Positions 26,410 to 35,623 of a DNA stretch of 64,000 bases are shown piece after piece. Below the pieces are notes generated by a model that searched no databases, was not told where the DNA came from, and saw nothing but the letters and a program-made list of their open reading frames with translations. Source of the DNA: JBGSOV01 sp041738935 (GTDB lineage Bacteria > Patescibacteriota > Gracilibacteria > CAIRYL01 > GCA-016699755). The stretch spans positions 1 to 64,000 of the forward strand of contig JBGSOV010000015.1 in NCBI GenBank assembly GCA_041738935.1, in the 5' to 3' direction. The position numbers and the translations under genes are program-made. The first letter of the stretch is position 1; the number at the start of each line of letters is the position of its first letter.

Positions 26410-28127
26410 AAAAAGCTTTTTTCATAACACTCGCTCTCATAATCGTGGGACTCGGTGGATGCAATCTGCAAACGCCATTTTCTCGTTCCGTACAAAATAG
26501 CCGATTTGAAAATAATAGTGACGAAGCGTGTTTGTCTGGCGCAGAGCCTTGTAATTCACCAAGCTATCACGGACAAATGGGCGGAATGATGGGGCACAAC
26601 ATGGGGAATAGGGGTTTCGGCTTGATGATGAACGGCAGTGACAATGGTGAAAAATTTGCAGATAGCACTGTCAATCTCCCTGAAGTAGAGCCGACGAAAA
26701 TCGTCACTTTGCAAGATGGTGATAGCTTTCAGATGACAGCCGAAATCGTACAACAAGAAGTCGGCAATCGAACAATCCGCCGTCTCGCTTACAATAGGCA
26801 AATTCCCGGCCCGTTACTCGAAGTCGAGAAAAACGCTACTATCACGCTCATTCTCACTAATCATCTGCCATTGCCTACGACGCTGCATTCGCACGGGGTG
26901 CGTGTTGATGATGATTTTGATGGCGTGCCGTTTGACATGGGTGGTAATCAAGCACCGATCAAACCCGGCGAAAGTTTTTCGTACACACTCACTTTTCCCG
27001 ATACAGGAGTCTATTGGTATCATCCGCACATTCGCGAAGATTACACCCAAGAAATGGGACTCTATGGCAACTTTCATGTGACCGAAGAGAATTATTGGAA
27101 TCCGGTCAACAGAGAAGAATTTTTGATTCTGGATGATTTTTCCGAAAATGATCCCTTTTACACAGATGTAACCAATAAGACACTGATGGGCAGATACGGT
27201 AATCTGCTACTCGTCAACAATCAAGAAGATTTTCGACTCGAAGTCGAGCAAGGCGAGCGTATCCGCTTTTTTACAACCAACACCGCCAATACCAGAACCT
27301 TTGACTTTGCGATTCCAGGACAAACGCTCCAGATTGTTGGCGGTGATCTTGGTCGCATTGAAAAAGAATTTGTAACCGATCATTTTGTGATTGCTCCGGC
27401 AGAACGGGTGATTTTTGAGGTCAGTTTTGATGAGCCGGGCACATTTGCCATCGAGCATCGCGGTCAAAAAATCGGTGAGATATTAGTCGCAGAAAATCCG
27501 GTATCTTCCCCAGACACTAAGGTGCTTGTACTTCGTGAAAATCCAATTGATTACGCCGTGATTCGTGAGAATTTTGAGCAATTGTTGCGGCAGCCGATCG
27601 ACAAAAAATTGCGCCTCACTATTGGCATGAAAGGCATGTCTGACGAAATGGGGATGATGGGCGGTGGAATGACTAATATGGGTTCTGTTTCTGGCGCTAC
27701 TCATTCAGACGAAGCTGGTATCGAGTGGGAAGACAACATGCCGCCAATGAATGCCATGAGCACCGATCAAATGGTAGAATGGAGAATAATTGATGAAACC
27801 GATCCGCAGAATCCCAAGACGAATGTCGAGATGAATGAAAATTGGGTTTTTGCCAAAGACGAGCTCGTCAAAATTGAAATTTTTAATGACCCGACTTCGA
27901 TGCATCCGATGCAGCATCCAATCCACTTTCATGGGCAGCGGTTTGTTGTTTTGACCCGTGACGGCATTCCCAACGAAAATCTCCAATGGAAAGACACTGT
28001 TTTGATCCGCGATGGAGAAACCATTCAGATTTTGCTCGAGACTTCCAATCCCGGCAAATGGATTGCACATTGTCATATTGCCGAGCACATGCACGCCGGG
28101 ATGATGTTTAACTTTCGTGTCCAATAA
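26406..28127 (+). CDS. Multicopper oxidase, lipoprotein
   Basis: A 573-residue CueO/CopA-like multicopper oxidase. A lipoprotein signal peptide ends at the lipobox LGGC (Cys19). All four copper-binding clusters are present: HSHG, YHPH, HPIHFHG, and a last HCHIAEHMHAGM that holds both type 1 and trinuclear ligands. Two Met-rich stretches (MGGMMGHNMGN near 60 and DEMGMMGGGMTNMG near 425) resemble the Cu(I)-binding loops of CueO-type cuprous oxidases. It probably oxidises Cu(I) outside the membrane with O2, implying at least occasional oxygen exposure. It is translationally coupled to the DUF302 gene. Confidence 0.92.
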   Translation: MKKAFFITLALIIVGLGGCNLQTPFSRSVQNSRFENNSDEACLSGAEPCNSPSYHGQMGGMMGHNMGNRGFGLMMNGSDNGEKFADSTVNLPEVEPTKIVTLQDGDSFQMTAEIVQQEVGNRTIRRLAYNRQIPGPLLEVEKNATITLILTNHLPLPTTLHSHGVRVDDDFDGVPFDMGGNQAPIKPGESFSYTLTFPDTGVYWYHPHIREDYTQEMGLYGNFHVTEENYWNPVNREEFLILDDFSENDPFYTDVTNKTLMGRYGNLLLVNNQEDFRLEVEQGERIRFFTTNTANTRTFDFAIPGQTLQIVGGDLGRIEKEFVTDHFVIAPAERVIFEVSFDEPGTFAIEHRGQKIGEILVAENPVSSPDTKVLVLRENPIDYAVIRENFEQLLRQPIDKKLRLTIGMKGMSDEMGMMGGGMTNMGSVSGATHSDEAGIEWEDNMPPMNAMSTDQMVEWRIIDETDPQNPKTNVEMNENWVFAKDELVKIEIFNDPTSMHPMQHPIHFHGQRFVVLTRDGIPNENLQWKDTVLIRDGETIQILLETSNPGKWIAHCHIAEHMHAGMMFNFRVQ

Positions 28128-28145
28128 CTTTCTTTCTTTCCTTTC

Positions 28146-29390
28146 ATGAAAATCTTCCCTTCAATTCTCTTGGCTCTTCCTGTGCTTTTGGTGCTCGCAG
28201 GATGCGCTATGCCAGATGCTTCCGAATCACCTACACCATCCAAAACTACTGCAAGTAGTGGTGCTCTCACAATTCTCGACAACAATATCGACCTCGGCGA
28301 AATCCCGATCGAAGGCGGTGATGTCGAAGTGGCTTTTACTTTTACCAATGACGGAGAAGAAGCCGTGACGCTGCTTGGCGGTGAAACGAGTTGTATGTGT
28401 ACAGAAGCAGTAGTCAAAACGAATGACGGTGTCACTTCGCCGCGTATCAAAATGGCAGGACATGGTGCAACCGCAAAGCTCGACCAAGTGGTGCAACCCG
28501 GCGAGCAGGCAACGCTGGTCGCCATATTCGATCCGATGGCGCATGGTCCAAACGCCCTCGGCGTGATCAAGCGCGATGTGATTCTCCAGACCAATTCGCA
28601 AACGACACCTCAAGTGCGATTTTCCTTTCAAGGGAATGTAATCAAAGGTTCACAAAAGTCCGCAGTCGCTTTCCCGACTCCAACAGCAGGCGATACAGAA
28701 ATTTTTGCTTTTGCCGAAACTTCCTACGATTTTGGTACGATCAAACAATCTGGTGGCAAAGTCTCGCATGATTTTGCCTTTGTCTACAATGGAGATGAAC
28801 CGCTCAAGATCACAGGTGTTCCGACGAGTTGCGCTTGTACCAGCGCAAAAGTAACGCCAACGACTTTGCAACCGGGTGATACCGGTGTGCTCACTGTTAC
28901 CTTTAATCCCAACTTGCACGAAGAACCGACTGGAAAATTTTTCAAGACGGTGTCTTTGCTGACCGAACCTGCTTTGGCAGAAATGCCAGAAGTAAAGATC
29001 TGGACAGAAATCGATCTTGACCTGGGAGCCGAAGCTTTCGAACTCAAATCTACGCATGATGAGTCCGAAGAAGAAGAGCACGAAGAACCAGAATATTCTT
29101 CCATTACTCCTGAGGTGTTTGCGTCAATGCTCCAGCAAAAAGACTTTGTCCTGATTGATACTCATATTCCAGAACAACAGCATATCGAAGGCACGGATGC
29201 GTTTATTCCTTACGACACCATCTTGGAATCAGCCGAACTCCCCACAGACAAAAATACCAAGATCGTACTCTATTGTCGTAGTGGCAGCATGAGTCGCGCG
29301 GCAGCGTATCAGCTTGCCGAAGAAGGCTATAGCAATGTCTATGATCTCGTCGGCGGCAAAATCGCCTATGATGATTTTATCGTAGAATAA
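28146..29390 (+). CDS. Lipoprotein with two DUF1573 domains fused to a rhodanese domain
   Basis: A 414-residue lipoprotein (lipobox LAGC, Cys20). Two Ig-like DUF1573 domains follow, each with a TSCxC pair (Cys83/Cys85 and Cys229/Cys231). An acidic linker (EEEEHEEPE, about 308-316) leads to a C-terminal rhodanese domain with the active-site loop CRSGSMSR (Cys377). DUF1573 domains are usually stand-alone surface modules of unknown role, and rhodaneses transfer sulfane sulfur. Position between the multicopper oxidase and copA suggests that the exposed Cys-x-Cys pairs handle copper; this is inference. I know of no described protein with this architecture. Confidence 0.85.
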   Translation: MKIFPSILLALPVLLVLAGCAMPDASESPTPSKTTASSGALTILDNNIDLGEIPIEGGDVEVAFTFTNDGEEAVTLLGGETSCMCTEAVVKTNDGVTSPRIKMAGHGATAKLDQVVQPGEQATLVAIFDPMAHGPNALGVIKRDVILQTNSQTTPQVRFSFQGNVIKGSQKSAVAFPTPTAGDTEIFAFAETSYDFGTIKQSGGKVSHDFAFVYNGDEPLKITGVPTSCACTSAKVTPTTLQPGDTGVLTVTFNPNLHEEPTGKFFKTVSLLTEPALAEMPEVKIWTEIDLDLGAEAFELKSTHDESEEEEHEEPEYSSITPEVFASMLQQKDFVLIDTHIPEQQHIEGTDAFIPYDTILESAELPTDKNTKIVLYCRSGSMSRAAAYQLAEEGYSNVYDLVGGKIAYDDFIVE

Positions 29391-29400
29391 TCTTCTATCG

Positions 29401-29432
29401 CCGAGGTGGTTATTTACAAATAACTACCTCGG
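29401..29432 (+). terminator. Hairpin within the copper operon
   Basis: CCGAGGTGGTTAT pairs with ATAACTACCTCGG with one mismatch. The stem is long, but no T-run follows, so it may attenuate or stabilise the mRNA rather than fully terminate it. It separates the first four genes from psiE-like and copA. Confidence 0.5.
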
Positions 29433-29462
29433 CACTTTGTGGAAGCCAATCGCGAACTCTCT

Positions 29463-29870
29463 ATGAAAAAATCCTTGCTCGCTACCATCGGCACCAAAAA
29501 AGTAGTAGCGGACGCCTTTCAACTCGCTATCAATACACTGATTGCACTTACTATTTTAGTGTTGATTTTATTTGTCGGTCAAAAGATCTACACGCTATTC
29601 TTCTTCCCGAGTCAGCAACATTTTATCCATGACCTTGTGTTTTTATTGGTTCTCGTAAAAATTTTTCGTTTGCTGTTGTCCTACTTCAAACATCATCGGA
29701 TCAGTATTCAACATGTGGTTGAAATCTCGATCATTGCTCCTGCTATCGAGCTCGTGTTTGCGAGTGATCTCCATTCGCCTTTTGTGCTCGGCGTGTTTCT
29801 CGTCTATTCTCTCGCGAATCTGATGATCTATATTTTCTTCTTTGAAAAACTCAAATACGCTTCTTCTTAA
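29463..29870 (+). CDS. PsiE-like small membrane protein
   Basis: A 135-residue protein with four predicted membrane helices. The middle stretch LLSYFKHHRISIQHVVEIS and the following IIAPAIELVF segment resemble the phosphate-starvation-inducible PsiE family. Function of that family is unknown. It lies 11 bp before copA in the same direction, so it is probably part of the copper-responsive transcript. ATG at 29463 is preferred over a GTG at 29439. Confidence 0.6.
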   Translation: MKKSLLATIGTKKVVADAFQLAINTLIALTILVLILFVGQKIYTLFFFPSQQHFIHDLVFLLVLVKIFRLLLSYFKHHRISIQHVVEISIIAPAIELVFASDLHSPFVLGVFLVYSLANLMIYIFFFEKLKYASS

Positions 29871-29881
29871 CCAATTTTCTT

Positions 29882-32113
29882 ATGGAACATTCACATCAGC
29901 CAGAAAATAAGCAAACAGTTCGGTTCCACATCAACGGCATGAGTTGCACTTCTTGTGTCATGCACATCGAAAAAGCTCTCGGTGGTCTCGCAGGAGTCGA
30001 GCACGTTGCGGTCAACTTTGCGACAGAGAATGCGACGGTGACATTTGATCCCGCCAAAGTTTCCACTACCGATTTTTTGGCAGCAGTCAAAAAAGTCGGT
30101 TACGAGGCGATACTTCCAACGAATACTGACGTACATCATCACATGGAACATGCTACTGGCGAAGATCATTCTGCGCATGCTGCCGCCGAGTCCGGTTCGG
30201 AGATCAAGACTCGCCTGCAAAAACTTGTGACTGCCTTCGTCCTCAGCATTGTTATTTTGCTTCTTTCCTTCGTCTTTTCCGTTCCGTACGGCATGGAAGT
30301 GATGATGATTCTTTCCCTCGTGATGCTGGCATATAGCGGGCGCGAATTTTTTACACGAGGAATCCCTGGATTACTCAAAGGTCAACCCGGCATGGATACA
30401 CTCGTCGCGTTGGGGGTTGGCGCTGCATTTTTGTATTCCGCATACAACACGCTGTTTACCGCAGGAGAGGAAGAATATTTTATGGATGTGGCGATTATCA
30501 CTACTTTTATTCTGCTTGGTCGTTATCTCGAAGCGCGAGCGAAGGGAAGCGCGAGTGCAGCGATCAAAAAACTCCTGCAGCTTTCGGCAAAAGAAGCGCA
30601 CAAGATTATGGCAGATAGCAGCACCAAAGATGTTCCTCTCGACCAAGTGCAAGTCGAAGATTTGCTGCGCGTCAAACCCGGCGAAAAAATCCCTGTCGAT
30701 GGCACAATCGAAGAAGGCAATGCCACGATAGACGAAGCGATGGTCACTGGCGAAAGTATTCCGGTCGACAAACAGCAAGGCGATCTGGTGATCGGCGCGA
30801 CGATCAACGGCAACACGACTTTTACGATGCGCGCCAAAAAAGTCGGCTCCCAAACCATGCTGGCGCAAATCGTGAATATGGTGCAAGAAGCGCAAATGTC
30901 CAAAGCGCCCATTCAAAAACTGGTCGATATTGTCTCCGGCTATTTTGTCTGGGGAGTAGTGGCGATTGCAATGATGACCTTTTCGATCTGGTGGTCGGTA
31001 GTGGGTGTTCCGGTTTCGACAGCGCTTTTAATCACTGTCTCTGTCTTGATCATTGCTTGCCCGTGCGCGCTTGGGCTTGCGACGCCGATTTCGATCGTGG
31101 TCGGTTCGGGCAAGGGGGCAACGATGGGGATTTTGATTAAAAAAGCCGAAAGCCTCGAGAAGACTCACAAAATCACGGCAATCGTTTTTGACAAAACCGG
31201 CACAATCACTAAGGGCGAACCTGCCGTGCAAGAGTTTGTTGATTTGACAGATAACAAATCCAAGACATTTTCGTTGGCGCTTGCTCTTGAACAAAATTCC
31301 GAACATCCGCTCGCTAAAAGCATCATTCACTTTGCCGAAGCGCAAGCAGGCATCGAACGATTACAAGTTACCGATTTTGCAGCAGTAACAGGCAAAGGTG
31401 TGCGCGGTACTATCGATGGCAAAAACTATGTTTTGGGAGGATCGCGCTATTTGGATGAGCTGCAACTCCTTGATGCACGCGCCAAAGAGCAGATCACAGC
31501 TTGGCAAGAAAACGGCTACACCGTGCTGATCTTGGCAGACGATGCCAAAGCACTGGGAATATTCGGTGTGCAAGACGGTGTCAAAGAAAGTTCTGAGGCA
31601 GCGATTGAACTTTTGAAGCGGCGCGGCATTCGTACAGTGATGCTGACAGGTGACAATCAAAAAGTAGCCGATCATATTGCCGCAGCAGTCAGAATCGATG
31701 AAGTGCATGCGGAGATGACTCCTGACCGCAAAAGACAGGTTATTGCCGATTTGCAGAAGGAAAAACATTTTGTGGCAATGGTCGGCGATGGTATCAACGA
31801 CAGTCCGGCACTAGCGCAAGCCAATGTCGGTATCGCCATGGGGACTGGGACCGATATCGCTATGGAAGCAGGGGATATTGTGCTTGTCAAAGGCGATTTG
31901 ATGAAAGCAGTCGAGGCGATCGAACTTTCGCGTGCGACTTTGCGCAACATCAAACAGAATCTGTTTTGGGCGTTCTTCTACAATTCGGTGGGAATTCCGG
32001 TGGCGGCTTTTGGGCTGCTTAATCCGGCATTCTCGGCGGCAGCCATGGCATTTTCTTCTGTCTCGGTAGTACTGAATGCGCTTCGTCTCAAGCTCTTTAA
32101 GGCGCGAGTGTAA
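29882..32113 (+). CDS. copA: Copper-exporting P1B-type ATPase
   Basis: A 743-residue P1B-1 ATPase. One N-terminal heavy-metal domain carries GMSCTSC (Cys22, Cys25), followed by a His-rich linker (HHHMEHATGEDHSAH). The membrane Cu+ site CPC (393-395), actuator TGES, phosphorylation motif DKTGT (about 437), HP motif (EHPLA) and GDGIND hinge are all present. It pumps Cu+ out of the cytoplasm using ATP and is the main detoxification output of this operon. No terminator was found before the convergent gene at 32132. Confidence 0.95.
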   Translation: MEHSHQPENKQTVRFHINGMSCTSCVMHIEKALGGLAGVEHVAVNFATENATVTFDPAKVSTTDFLAAVKKVGYEAILPTNTDVHHHMEHATGEDHSAHAAAESGSEIKTRLQKLVTAFVLSIVILLLSFVFSVPYGMEVMMILSLVMLAYSGREFFTRGIPGLLKGQPGMDTLVALGVGAAFLYSAYNTLFTAGEEEYFMDVAIITTFILLGRYLEARAKGSASAAIKKLLQLSAKEAHKIMADSSTKDVPLDQVQVEDLLRVKPGEKIPVDGTIEEGNATIDEAMVTGESIPVDKQQGDLVIGATINGNTTFTMRAKKVGSQTMLAQIVNMVQEAQMSKAPIQKLVDIVSGYFVWGVVAIAMMTFSIWWSVVGVPVSTALLITVSVLIIACPCALGLATPISIVVGSGKGATMGILIKKAESLEKTHKITAIVFDKTGTITKGEPAVQEFVDLTDNKSKTFSLALALEQNSEHPLAKSIIHFAEAQAGIERLQVTDFAAVTGKGVRGTIDGKNYVLGGSRYLDELQLLDARAKEQITAWQENGYTVLILADDAKALGIFGVQDGVKESSEAAIELLKRRGIRTVMLTGDNQKVADHIAAAVRIDEVHAEMTPDRKRQVIADLQKEKHFVAMVGDGINDSPALAQANVGIAMGTGTDIAMEAGDIVLVKGDLMKAVEAIELSRATLRNIKQNLFWAFFYNSVGIPVAAFGLLNPAFSAAAMAFSSVSVVLNALRLKLFKARV

Positions 32114-32131
32114 CAAGAGATTTTTTTTATG

Positions 32132-32503
32132 CTACTTTCTTTGATACGCCACCAAACCAAATAGGGCAGTTGGAATAATTGCCCAAAGTGCTCCCACAAA
32201 ACCAGCATAAGAACTGTAAAGCGCAATCCCGAGTAGGAAAATAAGCGCAAGCCCAATTGCTGACGGTGCCGCGAATTTGCGCATGGTTCCTTCGCGCACC
32301 GAAACGAGCAATCCAGCAGCTAATACCAGCTGGATGATGCCCAGACCAGTCCAAAATACCGCTGGCAATGTCTCAAGTGCCCAGACACTAGCTATGTCTT
32401 CGTAATTCCCCATCATGTAGACGCTGCCAGTCATAGTCCAAAGCGCCAGTATGACTTGTAGGATAGAAATAAATATTTTCATATTGTTTAACAAATTATT
32501 CAT
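32132..32503 (-). CDS. Small four-helix membrane protein (DoxX-like)
   Basis: A 123-residue protein with four hydrophobic helices and short loops. The overall look (ILQVILALWTMTGSVYMMG, GLGIIQLVLAAGLL) resembles small DoxX-like membrane proteins, but no diagnostic motif is visible. It lies 20 bp behind the SRPBCC gene in the same direction. Starts at 32503 (MNNLL) and 32482 (MKIFI) are both possible. Confidence 0.6.
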   Translation of the reverse strand: MNNLLNNMKIFISILQVILALWTMTGSVYMMGNYEDIASVWALETLPAVFWTGLGIIQLVLAAGLLVSVREGTMRKFAAPSAIGLALIFLLGIALYSSYAGFVGALWAIIPTALFGLVAYQRK

Positions 32504-32522
32504 TCTAAAAGAGTGTATCGTT

Positions 32523-32969
32523 TTATTCTTCGCAAACCTCTTTGAAGTATTGGAGTGCTTTTGGCCAAGCGCCATCAAACATTTCTTGGAATGCTTCATC
32601 AAGGGTCATCACAACTTCAAACATCGTTTCGTCATTACTCATTTTTTTGAAAGAGTATTCCTCTAACGAGCCAATCCACTTGCGCATCATTTCGTCCGTT
32701 AGTTCCACTTCGATATTTTGTGAATCTACCATAGCAATGTGCTTAGCTCTGATATACTCGTTTGGTCTCAATTCTTCTATAATCACTTTGGTTCCGCCAT
32801 GTGATGGATCAAAGAAAGAAATATATTCTCCTTCTTTCCATTCTCCTTCATAGGTCATGCCTTCGCCCCATGCCTTCGCCCAGTCGGCATATACCGTCTT
32901 ATCCATGATTTTGTTGAACACAAAATCTTGCGGTCTATTAATTACGATTGAGTATGTAAGTGTTTTCAT
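32523..32969 (-). CDS. SRPBCC (AHSA1-like) domain protein
   Basis: A 148-residue protein with the START-like fold pattern: an N-terminal strand TYSIVINRPQDFVFNKI, a MDKTVYADW helix, EWKEGEYISFFDPSHGG, and a long C-terminal helix (EAFQEMFDGAWPKALQYFKE). Such proteins bind hydrophobic ligands or act as Hsp90-activator relatives; no specific ligand can be named. The frame extends upstream, but ATG at 32969 matches the fold start. Confidence 0.78.
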   Translation of the reverse strand: MKTLTYSIVINRPQDFVFNKIMDKTVYADWAKAWGEGMTYEGEWKEGEYISFFDPSHGGTKVIIEELRPNEYIRAKHIAMVDSQNIEVELTDEMMRKWIGSLEEYSFKKMSNDETMFEVVMTLDEAFQEMFDGAWPKALQYFKEVCEE

Positions 32970-33087
32970 AATATTTTTCTTAAAAAGAAAAAGTTTTATA
33001 GATAATTCGTTTTCAAAACACAATAACAGGCACACCATTATTCTTCTCTAAAATATTTCAAAAAATCAAATACATTCACTTTTCACT

Positions 33088-33453
33088 TTATTTCCGTAGG
33101 ATTTTTTCCATCGTTTTTCCCTTTGCTAACTCGTCGATCAGCTTATCTAAGTAGCGAATTTCTCGCATGGTTGTATCTTCGATATTCTCTATCCGAACAC
33201 CACAAACCATGCCTTTGATTAAAACACGCAAAGGATTCAAGAGAGGAGCTTTCGTAAAGAAAGTCTCAAAGTCTATTTGTTTTTTTAGTTGGGATTCTAA
33301 TGTTTTCTGACTATATCCTGTCAACCAACGAATGATTTCATCGACTTCTTCTTTCTTCCGCCCTTTTTTCTCTACCTTGGCAACTAAAAGAGGATACACT
33401 CTCGCAAAGCTCATTGTGTAAATCCGTGGTCTTGTCGTCTTTGTGTCATTCAC
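33088..33453 (-). CDS. DUF2200 family protein
   Basis: A 121-residue basic protein with the DUF2200 pattern: RIYTMSFARVYPLLVAKVEKK, then EVDEIIRWLTGYS, FFTKAPLLNP and a Cys-containing GMVCGVRIENIEDTTMREIR. The family is widespread and of unknown function. It lies between the SRPBCC protein and miaB with no overlap. Confidence 0.85.
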   Translation of the reverse strand: MNDTKTTRPRIYTMSFARVYPLLVAKVEKKGRKKEEVDEIIRWLTGYSQKTLESQLKKQIDFETFFTKAPLLNPLRVLIKGMVCGVRIENIEDTTMREIRYLDKLIDELAKGKTMEKILRK

Positions 33454-33479
33454 TTGATGTGTTGACTGATAAAAAAACT

Positions 33480-34865
33480 TTATGCTACTGCCATTTTTGT
33501 TTTCAAAGTATGCGAAACTGGGTCGGCTTCTTTTGTCACCAACTCTCCTTCCAAAAAGAAGGTCTTCGCACCCGTTATTCTCACTTCCACGATTTCGCCA
33601 ACAAAATCTGTGCCGCGTTTGCCAACGGCAAAATCGATAATCTTGTTTTCGTTCGTGTGTCCCTGTGCCATGCCGCTTTCTGTATCCACGCGATCAACGA
33701 GTACTTCTACCGTTCTGCCGATATCGCGTGCACCACTGATTTTGGCAGTTTGTTTGAGCACTTCGTTGAGCTCGTGATAGCGGCGTTTTTTTTCATCGAG
33801 TGGAACATCATCCGCCCATTTGGCAGCTGGCGTATTGGGGCGTACCGAAAATTTGCCGATGAAGATTTTGTCAAAGCCGACTTCTTCGCAGAGCGCTTTC
33901 GAATTTTGAAATTGCTCCTCGGTTTCGCCACAAAAACCAACAATGATATCGGTCGTGATCGAAATGCCCGGAATCCGCTCACGCGCCAGTTGTACCGTCT
34001 CCTTGAATTTTTCCACCGTGTAACCGCGTGCCATTTTTTGCAGCATTTCGTTATCGCCCGATTGTGCCGGCAAATGGAGATGTCGGCAGATATTCGGATG
34101 TTTTGCCATCACCTCGATTACGTCTTCCCCCAAATGCTGCGGATGGGGCGACAAAAAGCGCAGCCATTTCAAGTTCGGCAATTCCGCTATTTCTTCCAAA
34201 AGTTCCGCAAAGTCAGTGCGATACGGATTTGCGCTCCGCTCGCCAAAATAGTAGCGATTGACATTTTGTCCGAGCAACGTGATCTCCTTCGCGCCGCGCG
34301 CGATGAGGAGTTTGCATTCGTCAATGATTTCTTGGCGACTGCGACAGACTTCTTTACCGCGAGTATGCGGCACAATGCAATAAGTACAATGGTGATCGCA
34401 GCCAGTCGAGATCGGTACAAAAGCGGAATGGTTTTCTATTTGCGTCGGAATCGTTTCAAAAATACCACCGAATTCGCCGCCAAATTCGGAAAGTTGGGGA
34501 AAATAATCTTGCAGTAATTCGGGTAAGCGGTGAGTGTCCGTAATGCGAAAAACAATATCGAGCGCTTTGCTGCGCTTAATCAGCGGATCATAATCATCCT
34601 GCTTGCGGCTGCTCGTTTTGCGCGCCATGCAACCGGTAATTGCATTGACCACATTGTCTTTGCCACGCGCTTTCATTGTGTTGTGGAGCAAGCCAAAAAC
34701 CTTGTCTTCGGCATGTTGCCGAATCGAACATGTCACATAAATCACCAAGTCAGCGGTCTCCATTTTGTCTGTTTCTGTGCCGCCAATTTCGAGCAATACC
34801 GTACGCACACGGTCGGCGTCGTTGGCGTTCATTTGGCAACCAAAAACCGCAAGATGAAAGAGCAT
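33480..34865 (-). CDS. miaB: tRNA-2-methylthio-N6-dimethylallyladenosine synthase MiaB
   Basis: A 461-residue methylthiotransferase. The N-terminal UPF0004 domain holds three Cys for the auxiliary 4Fe-4S cluster (FGCQMN, TCSIRQ, TGCMAR). The radical-SAM motif is CDHHCTYC, and a TRAM domain (about 390-450) ends the protein. The lineage marker GCQMNANDADRV fits MiaB better than RimO or MtaB. It adds methylthio groups to i6A37 of tRNAs reading U-initial codons. A 367-codon frame on the opposite strand is a shadow. Confidence 0.94.
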   Translation of the reverse strand: MLFHLAVFGCQMNANDADRVRTVLLEIGGTETDKMETADLVIYVTCSIRQHAEDKVFGLLHNTMKARGKDNVVNAITGCMARKTSSRKQDDYDPLIKRSKALDIVFRITDTHRLPELLQDYFPQLSEFGGEFGGIFETIPTQIENHSAFVPISTGCDHHCTYCIVPHTRGKEVCRSRQEIIDECKLLIARGAKEITLLGQNVNRYYFGERSANPYRTDFAELLEEIAELPNLKWLRFLSPHPQHLGEDVIEVMAKHPNICRHLHLPAQSGDNEMLQKMARGYTVEKFKETVQLARERIPGISITTDIIVGFCGETEEQFQNSKALCEEVGFDKIFIGKFSVRPNTPAAKWADDVPLDEKKRRYHELNEVLKQTAKISGARDIGRTVEVLVDRVDTESGMAQGHTNENKIIDFAVGKRGTDFVGEIVEVRITGAKTFFLEGELVTKEADPVSHTLKTKMAVA

Positions 34866-34886
34866 AAAAAGTCGAAAGGCAAAAAA

Positions 34887-35567
34887 TTAGCGCTTGCCCA
34901 GTATACCCGAGAAAAGCCGACTGAAAAGCCCTTTTTTTTCTTGCTGTTGACGTTTTTTCCCACCACCACCGCGCCGCTTGATGACATCTTTCAGCTGGAC
35001 AATATCAACAAACAGCGGATGAACTTTGTTGTGTTGCATTTCGCGGATTTCTTTACCCAATGCGCGTGGAGCAGAAACGATGAAGACGCGTTTTTCGCGC
35101 TTCATGATTTCTTCAATCACCGTAGCATAATCGCCATCACCGCTAAATAAAATGTAGGTGTGATATTTTTCGAGATTGAGCAGAAGTTCTTTCGAGAGTT
35201 CGACGTCAAAATCGCATTTGCGGCGCAACACTGGTTGATTGCGCAACTTGCTGAGCTTTTTTTCGGGAACATGTTCTTTGAGTGCATCCCAAAATGGCGA
35301 TTTTTCGACAAGTGTCGGAATATATTTTACTTTTTTAGAAATCACTTCGTAGCCAATCTTGCGGCATTCTTCCAAAAATTCTTTCGATTTGGGATGGTCG
35401 TCTTCACCGGCAAACAGACAAATGCGGTCAATATTGGGATATGTACGCAGATAATCGTAGAGCTGCTTTGGGTCAATTTCGCTGCCGCCGCCACGCAGCC
35501 AATTGAAGACATTTGCCCAGTCGATGAGCACGAGTGCTTGACCTTGAATATGGAATCGATAAGTCAC
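34887..35567 (-). CDS. NYN (PIN-like) domain putative RNase
   Basis: A 226-residue protein. The NYN/LabA fold shows its first acidic site in VLIDWANVFNWL, further acidic residues in LFAGEDDH, and the DGDYATVIEEIMKRE helix with ALGKEIREMQHNKVHPLFVDI. Such domains are metal-dependent RNases of the PIN superfamily. The C-terminal ~40 residues are very basic and low complexity (RRGGGGKKRQQQEKK), probably an RNA-binding tail. The start is a GTG at 35567. Confidence 0.82.
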   Translation of the reverse strand: MTYRFHIQGQALVLIDWANVFNWLRGGGSEIDPKQLYDYLRTYPNIDRICLFAGEDDHPKSKEFLEECRKIGYEVISKKVKYIPTLVEKSPFWDALKEHVPEKKLSKLRNQPVLRRKCDFDVELSKELLLNLEKYHTYILFSGDGDYATVIEEIMKREKRVFIVSAPRALGKEIREMQHNKVHPLFVDIVQLKDVIKRRGGGGKKRQQQEKKGLFSRLFSGILGKR

Positions 35568-35623
35568 TTCTTTTTTTTACAGAAAACTGATAAAATTATG
35601 CCTGATAAATTGCAATTTTGCGA

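Noticed and set aside
33414..34517. A 367-codon open frame on the plus strand
   Set aside because: Antisense to miaB, whose cluster-binding motifs are intact.
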